This document shows positions 21,200-30,600 of a DNA stretch of 34,393 nucleotides, piece after piece. Under the pieces are notes generated by a model. It was not told the DNA's origin. It ran no database searches and saw nothing but the letters and a program-made list of their open reading frames with translations. How positions within the stretch are numbered: the stretch's first letter is position 1; every line of letters starts with the position of its first letter. Source of the DNA: Micractinium sp. NFX-FRZ (lineage: Eukaryota; Chlorophyta; Trebouxiophyceae; Chlorellales; Chlorellaceae); NCBI GenBank assembly GCA_029339195.1, contig JAPTJF010000573.1, positions 1-34,393 on the forward strand, written 5' to 3'. The position numbers were made by a program, and so were the translations under genes.

Positions 21200-22999
21200 A
21201 TGGCCACTCCCGCATCGCCCTTCAAGCCAGACATTCTGCGCGGCAAAGTGGCTTTGATAACTGGAGGTGGCAGCGGAATCGGGCTGGAGATCACTCGGCA
21301 GCTAGGTGGGAAGCGGCGCGCGATGTCGGAGAACTGCCGCCCCGCCTGCCCAGGCCATCAACTGACGGCCAACACATGTTGCTGCAGGCCTGCACGGAGC
21401 TAGTGTGGTTATTTCGGGCCGGCGGGAGCAAGTGCTCAAGGACGCCTGCGGCGCGCTCGGCGCCCAGGGCGTGGCGGCGCACTTTGTGCAGGCAAGGCGG
21501 GTGGCGCTGGCTCGCTGCCTTGGGCTGGCAGGCTGGCACGTCTTCCCCCACCATCTGCCCAGCTTTCTCTCCTGCAGGGCGACGTGGGGGCACATCGAGG
21601 ACTTTGAGCGCATCCTTCTGTCTGCACCACCCGTTTGCCTGCTGCTGACCCCCGCCTCCTCATCCCGGTGCGTGCAGGGAGATGTGCGTCGGTTTGAGGA
21701 CTGCGAGCGCATGGTGAGCGAGGCGGTGGCGCGCTTTGGCCGCCTCGACATACTGGTCAACTGCGCAGGTGGGTGCTGACCCGGTCAGCCGATGCTGCAG
21801 GGGGTGACTGATCAAGCCTGGGATGGGTGGGCGGGCTGCGCAGGTGGGGGGGGGGGCGCGGTTTGGCCGCCTCAGGTGGGTGCTGACCTGGGCACATTGG
21901 CTTTTGGATTTCACTGCAATCGACCACGGAATGTGGTTTAGATCTGGGGCTGGATCGACCCACTGGGCAGGTCTTGGATGCATCCACCCCGCACCTTCCT
22001 GTGCCCCCCCGCCACGTGTCACTCGCCCCACCTCTCTTCTCTCCTTCCCCTGCAGCCGGCAACTTCTTGTCCCCGGCCGAGCAGCTCAGCAGCAACGGCT
22101 TCAAGACGGTGCTGGAAATTGACACTGTTGGAACGTTCCACATGTGCGACATTTTTGTGTGTGCATGTGTTGATGTGGGTGTGACGTTTTATGTGGCCCT
22201 TACTGCCAGCAACGGGCACTGTGCCGGAGGTCGTCATCACACTGGGAATGCCCTGCATGCGAGCTGCGTGCACTTGCGGGGATCGGAGCGAAGAGCCAGT
22301 TGCATGCATGCGGCAGCCCGGCCAGCGCCCGCTGCAGGCAAGCCCAGTGCATCTTGTCTCCCACCCCGCTTCAAGGCCCGCCCCTGCTCTCCTGCTGCCC
22401 TCCCCCGCAGATGCCGGGCAGTACCTTTCAGAACACCGCTCAAGGCCAGCAGTGACTGCTTGCCAATGCTTTGTAATGCTGCACTCGTGCCCCCCTTCCC
22501 TTGCTCCGTCCCCCTGCCTCCCGCCGCTGCAGGTGCCGGGCTGCCTTTAACGCATTGAAGGCCAGCGGGGATGCCGTCATCATTAACATTTCGATGACGC
22601 TGCACTACGGGGCGACCTGGTGGCAGGCGCACGCGTCGGCAGCCAAGGTGGGTGCCGCCGCTTGAGTCGGGTGGGGAAGGGGCGGCAGGAGCGACGGCCG
22701 TGGCTGCGAGGGCAGGTACGGAAGGCAGACGGGGATGTGGAGGGGCAGGTGCAGGCAGGCCGGCCTGCGGCCGGGGTGGGAAATGGCGCCCACGTCGTGC
22801 CTGCTGATGCCCTGCTGTGCCTGCTGTGCTGCGCTCTGCTGTGCAGGCGGCGGTGGACTCGCTCACCCGCAGTCTGGGGCTGGAGTGGGGGCACTACGGC
22901 ATCCGCACAGCGGGCGTGGCGCCCGGTCCCATCGAGGGCACAGCAGGTGGGGGGAGCGGGGCGGGGCGGAGTAGGGTGCACGGGTTGCTAACCTTGTGC

Positions 23000-23030
<31 letters not shown>

Positions 23031-24293
23031 GTTCGATCGCTCGCTTTTGCCCCACCCAAACCCTGCGGCCCGCCCCAACCGTCAGCCTGGGCCTCCCTGT
23101 CTCAAGTTGCCTGCCTCCACTGCCCTGCCCCCTCCCGTCTCACCTCCCCACTGTCGAGTCGACCCGCTCCTCCTGCGCCTTGTGACCTCCCTCCCCTGGC
23201 ATGACCCAGCCGGCCCCCGGCAGCAGCGCCCGCTCACTCCCCCGCCCCGCCCGCCCCCGCCGCCTCACAACTTCATATTCACAACCGCTTCCGGCGCCCC
23301 CCCCGCCGGCCCGCTGGCCCCAGGGCATGTCCAAGCTGGCCCCTGGCAGCAGCGGGCCCCTCGCTCCCCCGCCTCACGCCCCCCCCGTCACAAACTCATC
23401 ATTGCTACTGCTGGCGCCCCCCCGCCCCGCCCCCCCCAGGCATGACCAAGCTGGCCCCCGGCAGCGGCGCGGCGGCAGCGGTCTCCAAGATGGTCAACGC
23501 CTCCATCCCGCTTGGGCACATGGGGCGCGCCTGGGACATTGCCCAGGCCTGCCTCTTCCTGGCCAGCCCGGCAGCCGCCTTTGTGACAGGGCACACGCTG
23601 GTGGTGGACGGCGGGGAGTGGATGTGCAAGTGAGTGCCAGCTGAATTAGCTCTGGAGTATGCTGTTGTTTCTGCGCAAAGCGGCCATAACAGGCTGTGTG
23701 CCGGCTTGGCTTAGCTTGGCTTGTGTCCCTGGGGGAGTGGTGGGAAGGTGTGGGGCAGGGGGCGGGGCGCAAGAGTGTGGCATGTTTGCGAGGGAGTGAG
23801 GTTGGTTGGCTGATGGAGGGGAAGGGGACCCCGGGTGGGTTGAACTTGCTAAACAGGGAGGTGGCAGCAGGGAAGAGGAGGACAGGGGCAGTGTGGTTCG
23901 TGGGAAGGAGGGCGAGAAGAAGGGGGGGGGGGGGGGCGGTAGCCACCACCTCGATTGAGTACAGGCGCCCGCTGGACACGGTCACCTGCGGCCTGCTGAG
24001 CAATAACATTGTTGGGTGTCTGCACTGACTGTACATGTTTCTCTTTTCTTGCCCCCATCTCATCGAATGCAGCCAGCCGCTGGTCCCTCGGGAGATGCTC
24101 ACCCGCTTCCGATCAACCAGCCCCTATACTGTTTTGTAAAGCTTACACCCATGTTGTTCCGTGCAGGCAGCCGCTGGTGCCTCGGGAGGCGGTCACCCGC
24201 GTGAGCCGCGGGGTGGAGGCCAAGAGCCGGGCGGTGGGGCTGGCCAGCAACGGCGGCAGCGGCAGCGGCGCAGCGCCGCGCAGCAAGCTGTGA
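21200..24293 (+). CDS. DECR2: Peroxisomal 2,4-dienoyl-CoA reductase-type SDR, C-terminal SKL
   Basis: Exons: 21200-21305, 21388-21491, 21678-21768, 22056-22143, 22533-22647, 22847-22946, 23440-23629, 24167-24293; 306 residues, phases consistent. Intron 2 is GC-AG (CAG/GCAAGG). Residues 21-28 form the NADP(H) Rossmann motif [20 protein letters not shown] matches the NCAAGNFL segment of peroxisomal dienoyl-CoA reductases, and [20 protein letters not shown] matches their active-site block, where HY replaces the classical Tyr spacing and K168 is the conserved Lys. The protein ends S-K-L, a type 1 peroxisomal targeting signal. The expected reaction is NADPH-dependent reduction of 2,4-dienoyl-CoA, needed to beta-oxidise polyunsaturated fatty acids, which green algae make in bulk. 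The start ATG 21200 gives a short N-terminus with no transit peptide, as expected for an SKL protein. A second possible last exon lies at 24073. Confidence 0.92.
21578..21617 (+). repeat. Copy of SDR exon 3 start, frameshifted
   Basis: CTGCAG then GGCGACGTGGGGGCACATCG, followed by AGGACTTTGAGCGCATCC, parallels exon 3 (21678: GGAGATGTGCGTCGGTTTG, then AGGACTGCGAGCGCATGG). It lies exactly 100 bases upstream; a one-base gain brings in TGA after nine codons. Confidence 0.85.
21836..21893 (+). repeat. Copy of SDR exon 3 donor edge
   Basis: GCGCGGTTTGGCCGCCTC, then AGGTGGGTGCTGACC, repeats the end of exon 3 and the first bases of intron 3 (21729-21783) with an internal deletion. Confidence 0.82.
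22405..22456 (+). repeat. Copy of SDR exon 5 start
   Basis: CCCGCAG then ATGCCGGGCAGTACCTTTCA, later CTCAAGGCCAGCAGTGA, parallels exon 5 (22533: GTGCCGGGCTGCCTTTAACG, ATTGAAGGCCAGCGGGGA), 122 bases upstream. Confidence 0.82.
22996..23031. repeat. CTG trinucleotide repeat in SDR intron 6
   Basis: About ten uninterrupted CTG units after the exon 6 donor. Confidence 0.9.
23198..23358 (+). repeat. Two upstream copies of SDR exon 7 start (~120-bp array)
   Basis: GGCATGACCCAGCCGGCCCC (23198) and GGGCATGTCCAAGCTGGCCC (23323) precede the real GGCATGACCAAGCTGGCCCC at 23439. The period is 123 and 117 bases, and the C-rich intron between them is repeated as well. Confidence 0.88.
23918..23936 (+). repeat. 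Poly-G tract in SDR intron 7
   Basis: A run of about 16 G on the plus strand. Confidence 0.85.
24073..24139 (+). CDS. Possible alternative last exon of the SDR gene, without SKL
   Basis: An acceptor (GAATGCAG, ending 24072) is followed by a copy of the start of exon 8: CCAGCCGCTGGTCCCTCGGG against GCAGCCGCTGGTGCCTCGGG at 24167. Joined to exon 7 (phase 2) it stays open for 21 codons, [16 protein letters not shown] and on to a TAA at 24137-24139. That TAA is part of TGTAA (24135-24139). The resulting tail ends in TVL, not SKL. It could be a decayed copy that is open by chance; with only 21 codons that is quite possible. Confidence 0.35.
24135..24139 (+). terminator. TGTAA overlapping the stop of the possible alternative SDR exon
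   Basis: TGTAA at the very end of the open stretch of the exon 8 copy, upstream of the normal last exon. It could allow early polyadenylation. Confidence 0.3.
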
Positions 24294-24656
24294 GCCGGCG
24301 GCAGGTGGCGGCAAGCTCCCAGGCAGGCAGCGGCGATGTATAGCTGGCCTCTTCTGTTCTGGTGCTGCTCCTTGTAGCGTGTTGTTCTTTGAATGTAAGG
24401 AAGTGTACCGCAACAAAGGAGTTCGAGCACACAGAAGCCAAGTGGGTGTTCGACTGTAAAAGTATTATTGACGCCCGGCTGCAGGGGCTGCCCTGGCATG
24501 TCCACCCTTCAGGTCCTGATTGGCGCGCAGGTGCCTGCATGACCTGCGATGCGCTTGCTTGCTTGCTGGCTCGCTCGTCGGCCTGCCCTAGGGCTGGCCT
24601 GGGCTGGGCTGCCTCAGTAGCCAACCGATCCTCTCCTCCCCTCTTCGTCCTCCTCC
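24294..24656. other. Convergent intergenic region, SDR and DUS3 3' UTRs
   Basis: No further gene seen. Both identifiable TGTAA motifs serve the plus-strand SDR gene. No minus-strand equivalent (TTACA) was found within this gap for DUS3. Confidence 0.5.
24394..24459 (+). terminator. Two TGTAA poly(A) signals of the SDR gene
   Basis: TGTAA at 24394-24398 and 24455-24459, about 100 and 160 bases past the SKL stop codon. Confidence 0.65.
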
Positions 24657-27600
24657 TCAGTACTCCTCCTCCGCCTCCGCCTGCTGCTTGCGTGCGCCCG
24701 CCGCTGGCCCCGCCAGTGCCGCCATGTCAGCACCCTCCCGCCGGGCGTAGCTGTTGGCCTTGTGCTTGGGGGCAAACACAAAGCCCTGCAGGCAGCGAGC
24801 GGATGGAGATCGCGTTGCAACATGTGTCAATACAGTATGTGTTGCATTCCATGTTGCATGTCTCAGCCCGCTGCCCCTGTGCAAAGGTGGAGCACAGAGC
24901 CTTGCAAAGCCGGGTGGGTGCAAACTTGAGCAGGCGGGCTGGCAGGCAGGCCAGGTGTGCAGGCGGCCAAAGCGACCCTGAAGCACGCTACGCCGGCGCC
25001 AACTACGATCCACTGGCCGGCGCAACTCGACTACCCTCAGCTCCTTCCATGAAAGCATGCAAAGCCAAGGCATCATGTCGAACGATGCGAAACAAAAGCG
25101 CACCTCGGGCGCCGGCCCCAGCAGCATTTCTGTGATGGCCACCCAGTCTGCGGCGTTGTCCGAGGCCAGCAGCGTCTCCAGGTCGGAGCGCCCCACAAAG
25201 GCGGGGGGGCGCCAGTGCATGGCCTGGGGCACCACCTCCAGCAGGCCCACGGGGATGTAGCGGTGCGTGAAGGAGAGCCACTCGAGCAGGAAGCGGCTGC
25301 GGGTGGGGTGTGGGGGGAAGGGAGAAGATGAGCGGGCACAGGGAAGCGATTAGAAATAAGCAGGCCCCCAGGCGATGTGGCGGTGGGTGAAGGACAGCCA
25401 CTTGAGCAGGAAGCGGCTGCGGGGGGTGTGTGGGGTGAAGATGAGCGAGGGGGGCTTGAGGACAAGCACATCACAACACAAAGCTTCAGGGGGGAGGTGA
25501 GCGGGCAGAGGCAGCGGCGCCAGCAGGCGCATGGGGATGTAGCGGGGGGTGAAGGACAGCCACTCAAGCAGGAAGCGGCTGCAGAGGGGGCAGGAGGGGG
25601 AGGGAGAAGATGAGCGGGCACAGGGAAGCGGTGAGTATGAAAGGTGTGGGAAGGGGAGTGAGCGGGTAGCGGGGAAGCAGCTCCAGCACCGCCTCACCGA
25701 CCTGCGCCTGCCGCTCCACCCCACCCCGCCCCGCCCCTCCCAACCCACCACGTCAACCCCACCCGGCACTCGCTTTGTTACGAACATCGACCTCCACACC
25801 CCTCCAGCGGCGCACCACGTGGCCTCACCCCCCTCCACCTCCACCCCCACCCCCACCCTCACCCCCGCCCCGCCCCTCCCCTCCCAACCCACCGCGTCGA
25901 CTCCACCCCGCGGCTGTCGCTGCCCCAGTGCTCCAGCCCAAAGGCGCAGAACTTGCGGAAGATGTCCAGCCGCTCGCCTGCAGGGTGAGCACAGCACACA
26001 CACGGCGCCCCTTGAATTTAGACACCCTCACCAGAGGCGCAGACCCTCCTGAAGTGCCCAGCCGCAGGGGGTAGGTGCCTATGCTTGAAACGCTGGCGCA
26101 GGCATGGGCACATGCAGCGCCCGGCCGCCCGCCCACCCACCCGCGCTGATGTCCCAGTGCCGGCGCTCCTTGATCTCCGTGAAGATCCAGGGCTTGATGA
26201 GGGCGCCGCGCGCAATGTAGGTGGTGGCCAGCCCGGGGCACTCCTCCAGGTGCCTGCGCAGGGGCGGAGGGGAGAGGGTGGAGGGGGGGAGGTTGCGGGG
26301 GCGCGGGGGAGGGAGGGAGGGAGGGGAGCGGTGTGGGTGGGGGCCCCAACCATGGGCATCCCCAGCGTGGCCCCAGGAGTCCCTGGCCTCTGTCCCCTCC
26401 TCTCCCAAAAGCGTTGCATCGCGGCGGTTCCGCCTCTTCCCCGGCTGCGTGCCGCCGCTCCGGCACCCGCATCCTGCGCCGAGACGCGCACAGCGTAAAA
26501 GGCAGGCAAGCAGCCCGCAGGTGAGGAAGCAGCAGGTGAGAGGGGAGCGGATGTGCCCCACCTGTAGTGGTCCTCCCATGAGAAGACGTCGCCGTTGCCC
26601 ACCATCTGGATGCCGGAGGGGGCGGCCGCCTCGACGCAGCGCCGGATGTAGGGCCAGTCGGCCAGCCTGGGGGGGAGGGCAGGGCGGGGCAGGAGAGGGG
26701 TGGCTCAACTCTAGTGCGGCGTAGTTTTGTGTGTCACAGCTGGCATAGCGCAGCAACGGACGTGGGGCCAGTGAGCCAGCCTAACAGATGGGATTGGGTT
26801 GGAAAATGGGGTTTGGCAGGAGGGGCGCGGGGGGTGCAGGCCACGGGACACAGTGTGCACGTGGCGGCGGGGGCGACCAAGGGGGGGAAGACCAAGTGAG
26901 GGGGAGAGGAAAGAGGGTGTGGGCTGCGCAGCCCAGCGCAGATCCGGCTGTACTGCACCCGCTCACTTGCTGTACCGCTGCTCGCGCGTGCGGCCGTGCA
27001 GCGTGATGGCGGCGGCGCCCCACCCCGCCGCCTGGGGCACCAGCGTGTGCGCGATGTCGTGGCCGTCGTGGTAGCCCTGCAGGAGGTGGGAATGGGGGGG
27101 CGGAGGGACGTGACTGTGGGATGAAGGTTCCTAATAAATAATAATAATAATTTCGGTTGCCAAGCAATTGGCCTGGCATGCACCTCGGTTGGTTGAAGGG
27201 CAGGGCGGATGGTAGAATCCGCGTGCTCGATGCCTGGTTGCCCACTTCCGGGTTTTCAAGCTGCCATCCACCTTGCACACCTTGTAGCACATGGGGCAGG
27301 CGAGCAGGCTGCTCATGCATGCACACACGCACTGCCTCTGTATTGGCTGTTGCTTCTTCTTGCAACCCACCTTGCGCATCTTGAAGGTGAGGGGGCAGGT
27401 GAGCACGCTGGTCATGCTGCGCACGATGGCCTGCATGCGCTGAGGCTTCAGCAGGCACGCAGACCCGGCGCCCTTGCTGCACGCACGCGGGGCGCGGGGG
27501 AGAGGGGAGGGAGGACGCGTGATGGGCGAGAGAGGACGGCAATGGGGAGGGCAAGGCGGGCGCGCTTGCATCGGGTGAGGTGTGCCGTAGCAGGAAGGGG

Positions 27601-30600
27601 ACCAGCCAACAAGCCAACACGCCAACAAGCCAGCAGGGCAGCACACAGCACAGCACAGCACAGCACAGCGCACCCGCAGACGATGTCAATGGGGCACCCA
27701 AAGTTGAGGTCCACAAAGTCCACCTGGCAGGCCTCCTCAATCAGCTGGGCGCAGCGCGCCAGCGTGTCGGCGTACCCGCCGCACAGCTGCACACAGGCAG
27801 GGACAGCAATGGGGGAGGGGCGGGGGCGCGCTTGTTCAGGAGGGAGAGAGGGTGCCAGCGGCAGGCGGAGAGGGAGGGGCCCCACACGTGTTTGGCAGGA
27901 CTGGGGGTGCCAGCATGTCGGGGGGCGCACCTCACAAGCAAAGGCTGGTGCCAAGGTAGACAGAATTTGAAAGAGGGGGCAGGCGCGGACGCAGGGGCGT
28001 GGCGCAGGGGCATGGCTGGGCCAACCATCTGCACCCCCAACAGCCACTTCACTCCAGGGCCCTTTCCCCCATGCCGGCCCCGCCGCAGCACCCTGAAGCA
28101 ATCCTGAAGCGCCCTTGCGTCCCATGCAACGAAACCAACTGCTGCATTTCGCACCCTGTTGGATTGGAGCCATCCACCTGCCTGCGCCGTGAAGCAGCGC
28201 CTGGACCCTGGGATTCCAGCCCCCCATAGATCCCCCTCACCTGCACCCCGAAGCAGTCCTCATCCTTGTGCCGCTTCAGCAGCGCCCACTCGCTGGGCTG
28301 GCCCTGCACTCATCATCACAGGAGTGGAGCGGGACGAGGGAGATCATGCAGCAGGGTGCCGTCACATGAGTCGAAGGGGATGAGGAAGCGGGCAGCGCTC
28401 GGTCGGCTTCTTGTGCGCATGCTGCGCCCACTCAGCGGCAGCTGCACGGGACCTCTGCCTGGCACAGGCACCCTTTGTACATTCCGGTGACATTCCGTGG
28501 CTGGTGCCCGCTCGCCTCCCCTGCAATCCACAGCCTGGCCAAGCCTGGCCAAAACCTGGCACCTGCGCCCACCCACCCACCCAGGACTAGAGCAGGAGCG
28601 CAGGCAGCAGTTCAAGCTACACGGTGCTTGCTGCTCATCCCGCTGCTCCCGCCAGCACTCTGCAACCCCCTGCAAACCGCCCCCGCCCTCACACCCACCT
28701 GCAGCAGGTTTGTGCCCAGGGCCATCTCGCCACACGTGATGTCGGCACCCAGGCCCTTGCACAGCCTGCAGGAAGTAGGGGAGAAGGTTTGAAACAAGGT
28801 GGATACGGCAACACCGCGACTGTGGCAGCGGCGGCGCCGGCGACGGCAGAGCAATGCGGTCAGGCAGGGAGCTGTCACTCCCGCCGACGCCGCCGACGCC
28901 CCTGCTCTAGCCAGCCGCCCATTTGCGGCCCTCATCTGACACCTGGCCGCCCCGTCCTGCACCCGCCATGCCCCCTCAGCAGCCCCTGCCCATCCCAGCC
29001 CTGCCTGCGGAAGGGCAGGTTGCCCACTGTTGTGAGGGGCGCCAGGAACGTCTTCCCCCGGAAATCAATCGTCCGCTTCTCCCGCGCGTGCGGCCGCCCC
29101 TCCACACCCGACCGCCCATCCTCGCCGCTGGCAGGCGCCGCCGCCGCCGCCGCCGCTGCTGCATCCGGGCCTCCATCGGCTGGGGCGCCGAGGCCGTCTA
29201 GGAAAGCAGCGTCGCTACCTCCCGCGGCAGCTGGCGCAGCCTCAGCAGCCTCAGCAGCCACAGTAGTCGCGCCGTCGGCGCCCTCCACCTTGCGCCGCTT
29301 TGCGTCAGGCGCGCCTGGCTCTGTGTCACCAGCTGGGGCCGCAGCGTCTGCCCCCGGCTGCGCCTCCGCCTGCTGCTGCTGCTGCTGCTGCCCATGGCCG
29401 CGCCCGCGCCCGCCGCGCCCGCCGTCACGCCCGCCCCGCCCGCCCCGCCCGCCCTCCTTGCCGGCTCGGACATTCCGGATGCCCATCCTCTCCAGCACAG
29501 CATCCGCAATACCCAAATCGTACTGCCCCTTCCTGCACGAGGAATGGCAGGACAGCATCAGCAGCGTGACTGGCAGTGACCCACCCATGCGGCCGCCCGT
29601 CTGCCCGCCAGCACCCCAGCTGCTGCAGGGTTGTGGGTGCTGAGCACCCCCACCCATGTCCCCCCCGCACACGCCCGCACGGCACACAAGCACACCATAG
29701 CCCACATTCAAGCCCATACCACCCCCACTGGCCTACGCCTGCGCCCCTCACCTCAGCTGCTGCTGCAGTTGCTTTGAGAGGACGTTGAGCGCCTCTGAAG
29801 GAGGGGTGGCTGACACAGGGAGCTGCAGCACGCCGCCTGGGATGGTGCCGTCGCGCCGCCACCACTGCGCCTCACCACCCTGCGCCGCCCCATCCTGCGC
29901 CTCTGCCGCTGGAGCAGCAGCTGAGGCAGCAGCGTCTGCCATGTCTGCGTCTGCCTCGGCTGCCGCTGCCTCCGCCCCTGGCTGCCCAGCCTGTGCCGCC
30001 GCTGCCGCCTGCTCTGCCTGCTCAGCCACTGCAGCCGCCACCGGCTGCCCCAATGCCGCCACCTCAGCTGCCTTCTTATCCATGATGTACTGCTGAGTCA
30101 GCGCATCGGGGCGCTGGTGGGTGCTGGCCCAGCGGCAGGTGATGCCAAATGGGCACCGCTCGGCTGCAGGCAGGCAGGCGCCGGGAGCGACACGGGTCAA
30201 ACTGGTGCACCGGAACAGTGCCACGCCTGGCCCCGGGGCAGGGCAGGGTAGCGCTGCGCTGGCAAGGGCAAAGTACGAGCATTGTGTGCTGCCACTTTGT
30301 TCAGTGCTGCTTCAACTGCCACCACCCAAGCCAGGCCTGCGGGCCAGCACAGCAGCAGCAACGACGGGTGCGCCCCAGCGGCCGCCTCAAACGCTCAGCC
30401 TGGCTGCCCATCGAGTCCCCGCGTGCCCTGCGTGCCTGCCTGAACACCTGCCTGCCTGCCTGCCTGCCTACCTCCAACCCGCACGCCCGCCTGCAATCTT
30501 GCACATGGATCGCACCCAACCAACCCCGCCAGCGCTGCCGCCCGCGGTACCGCACCTGCGCTGAAGGGGCAGCTTCCCGGCAGCTCCTCCGGCTTGCTGC

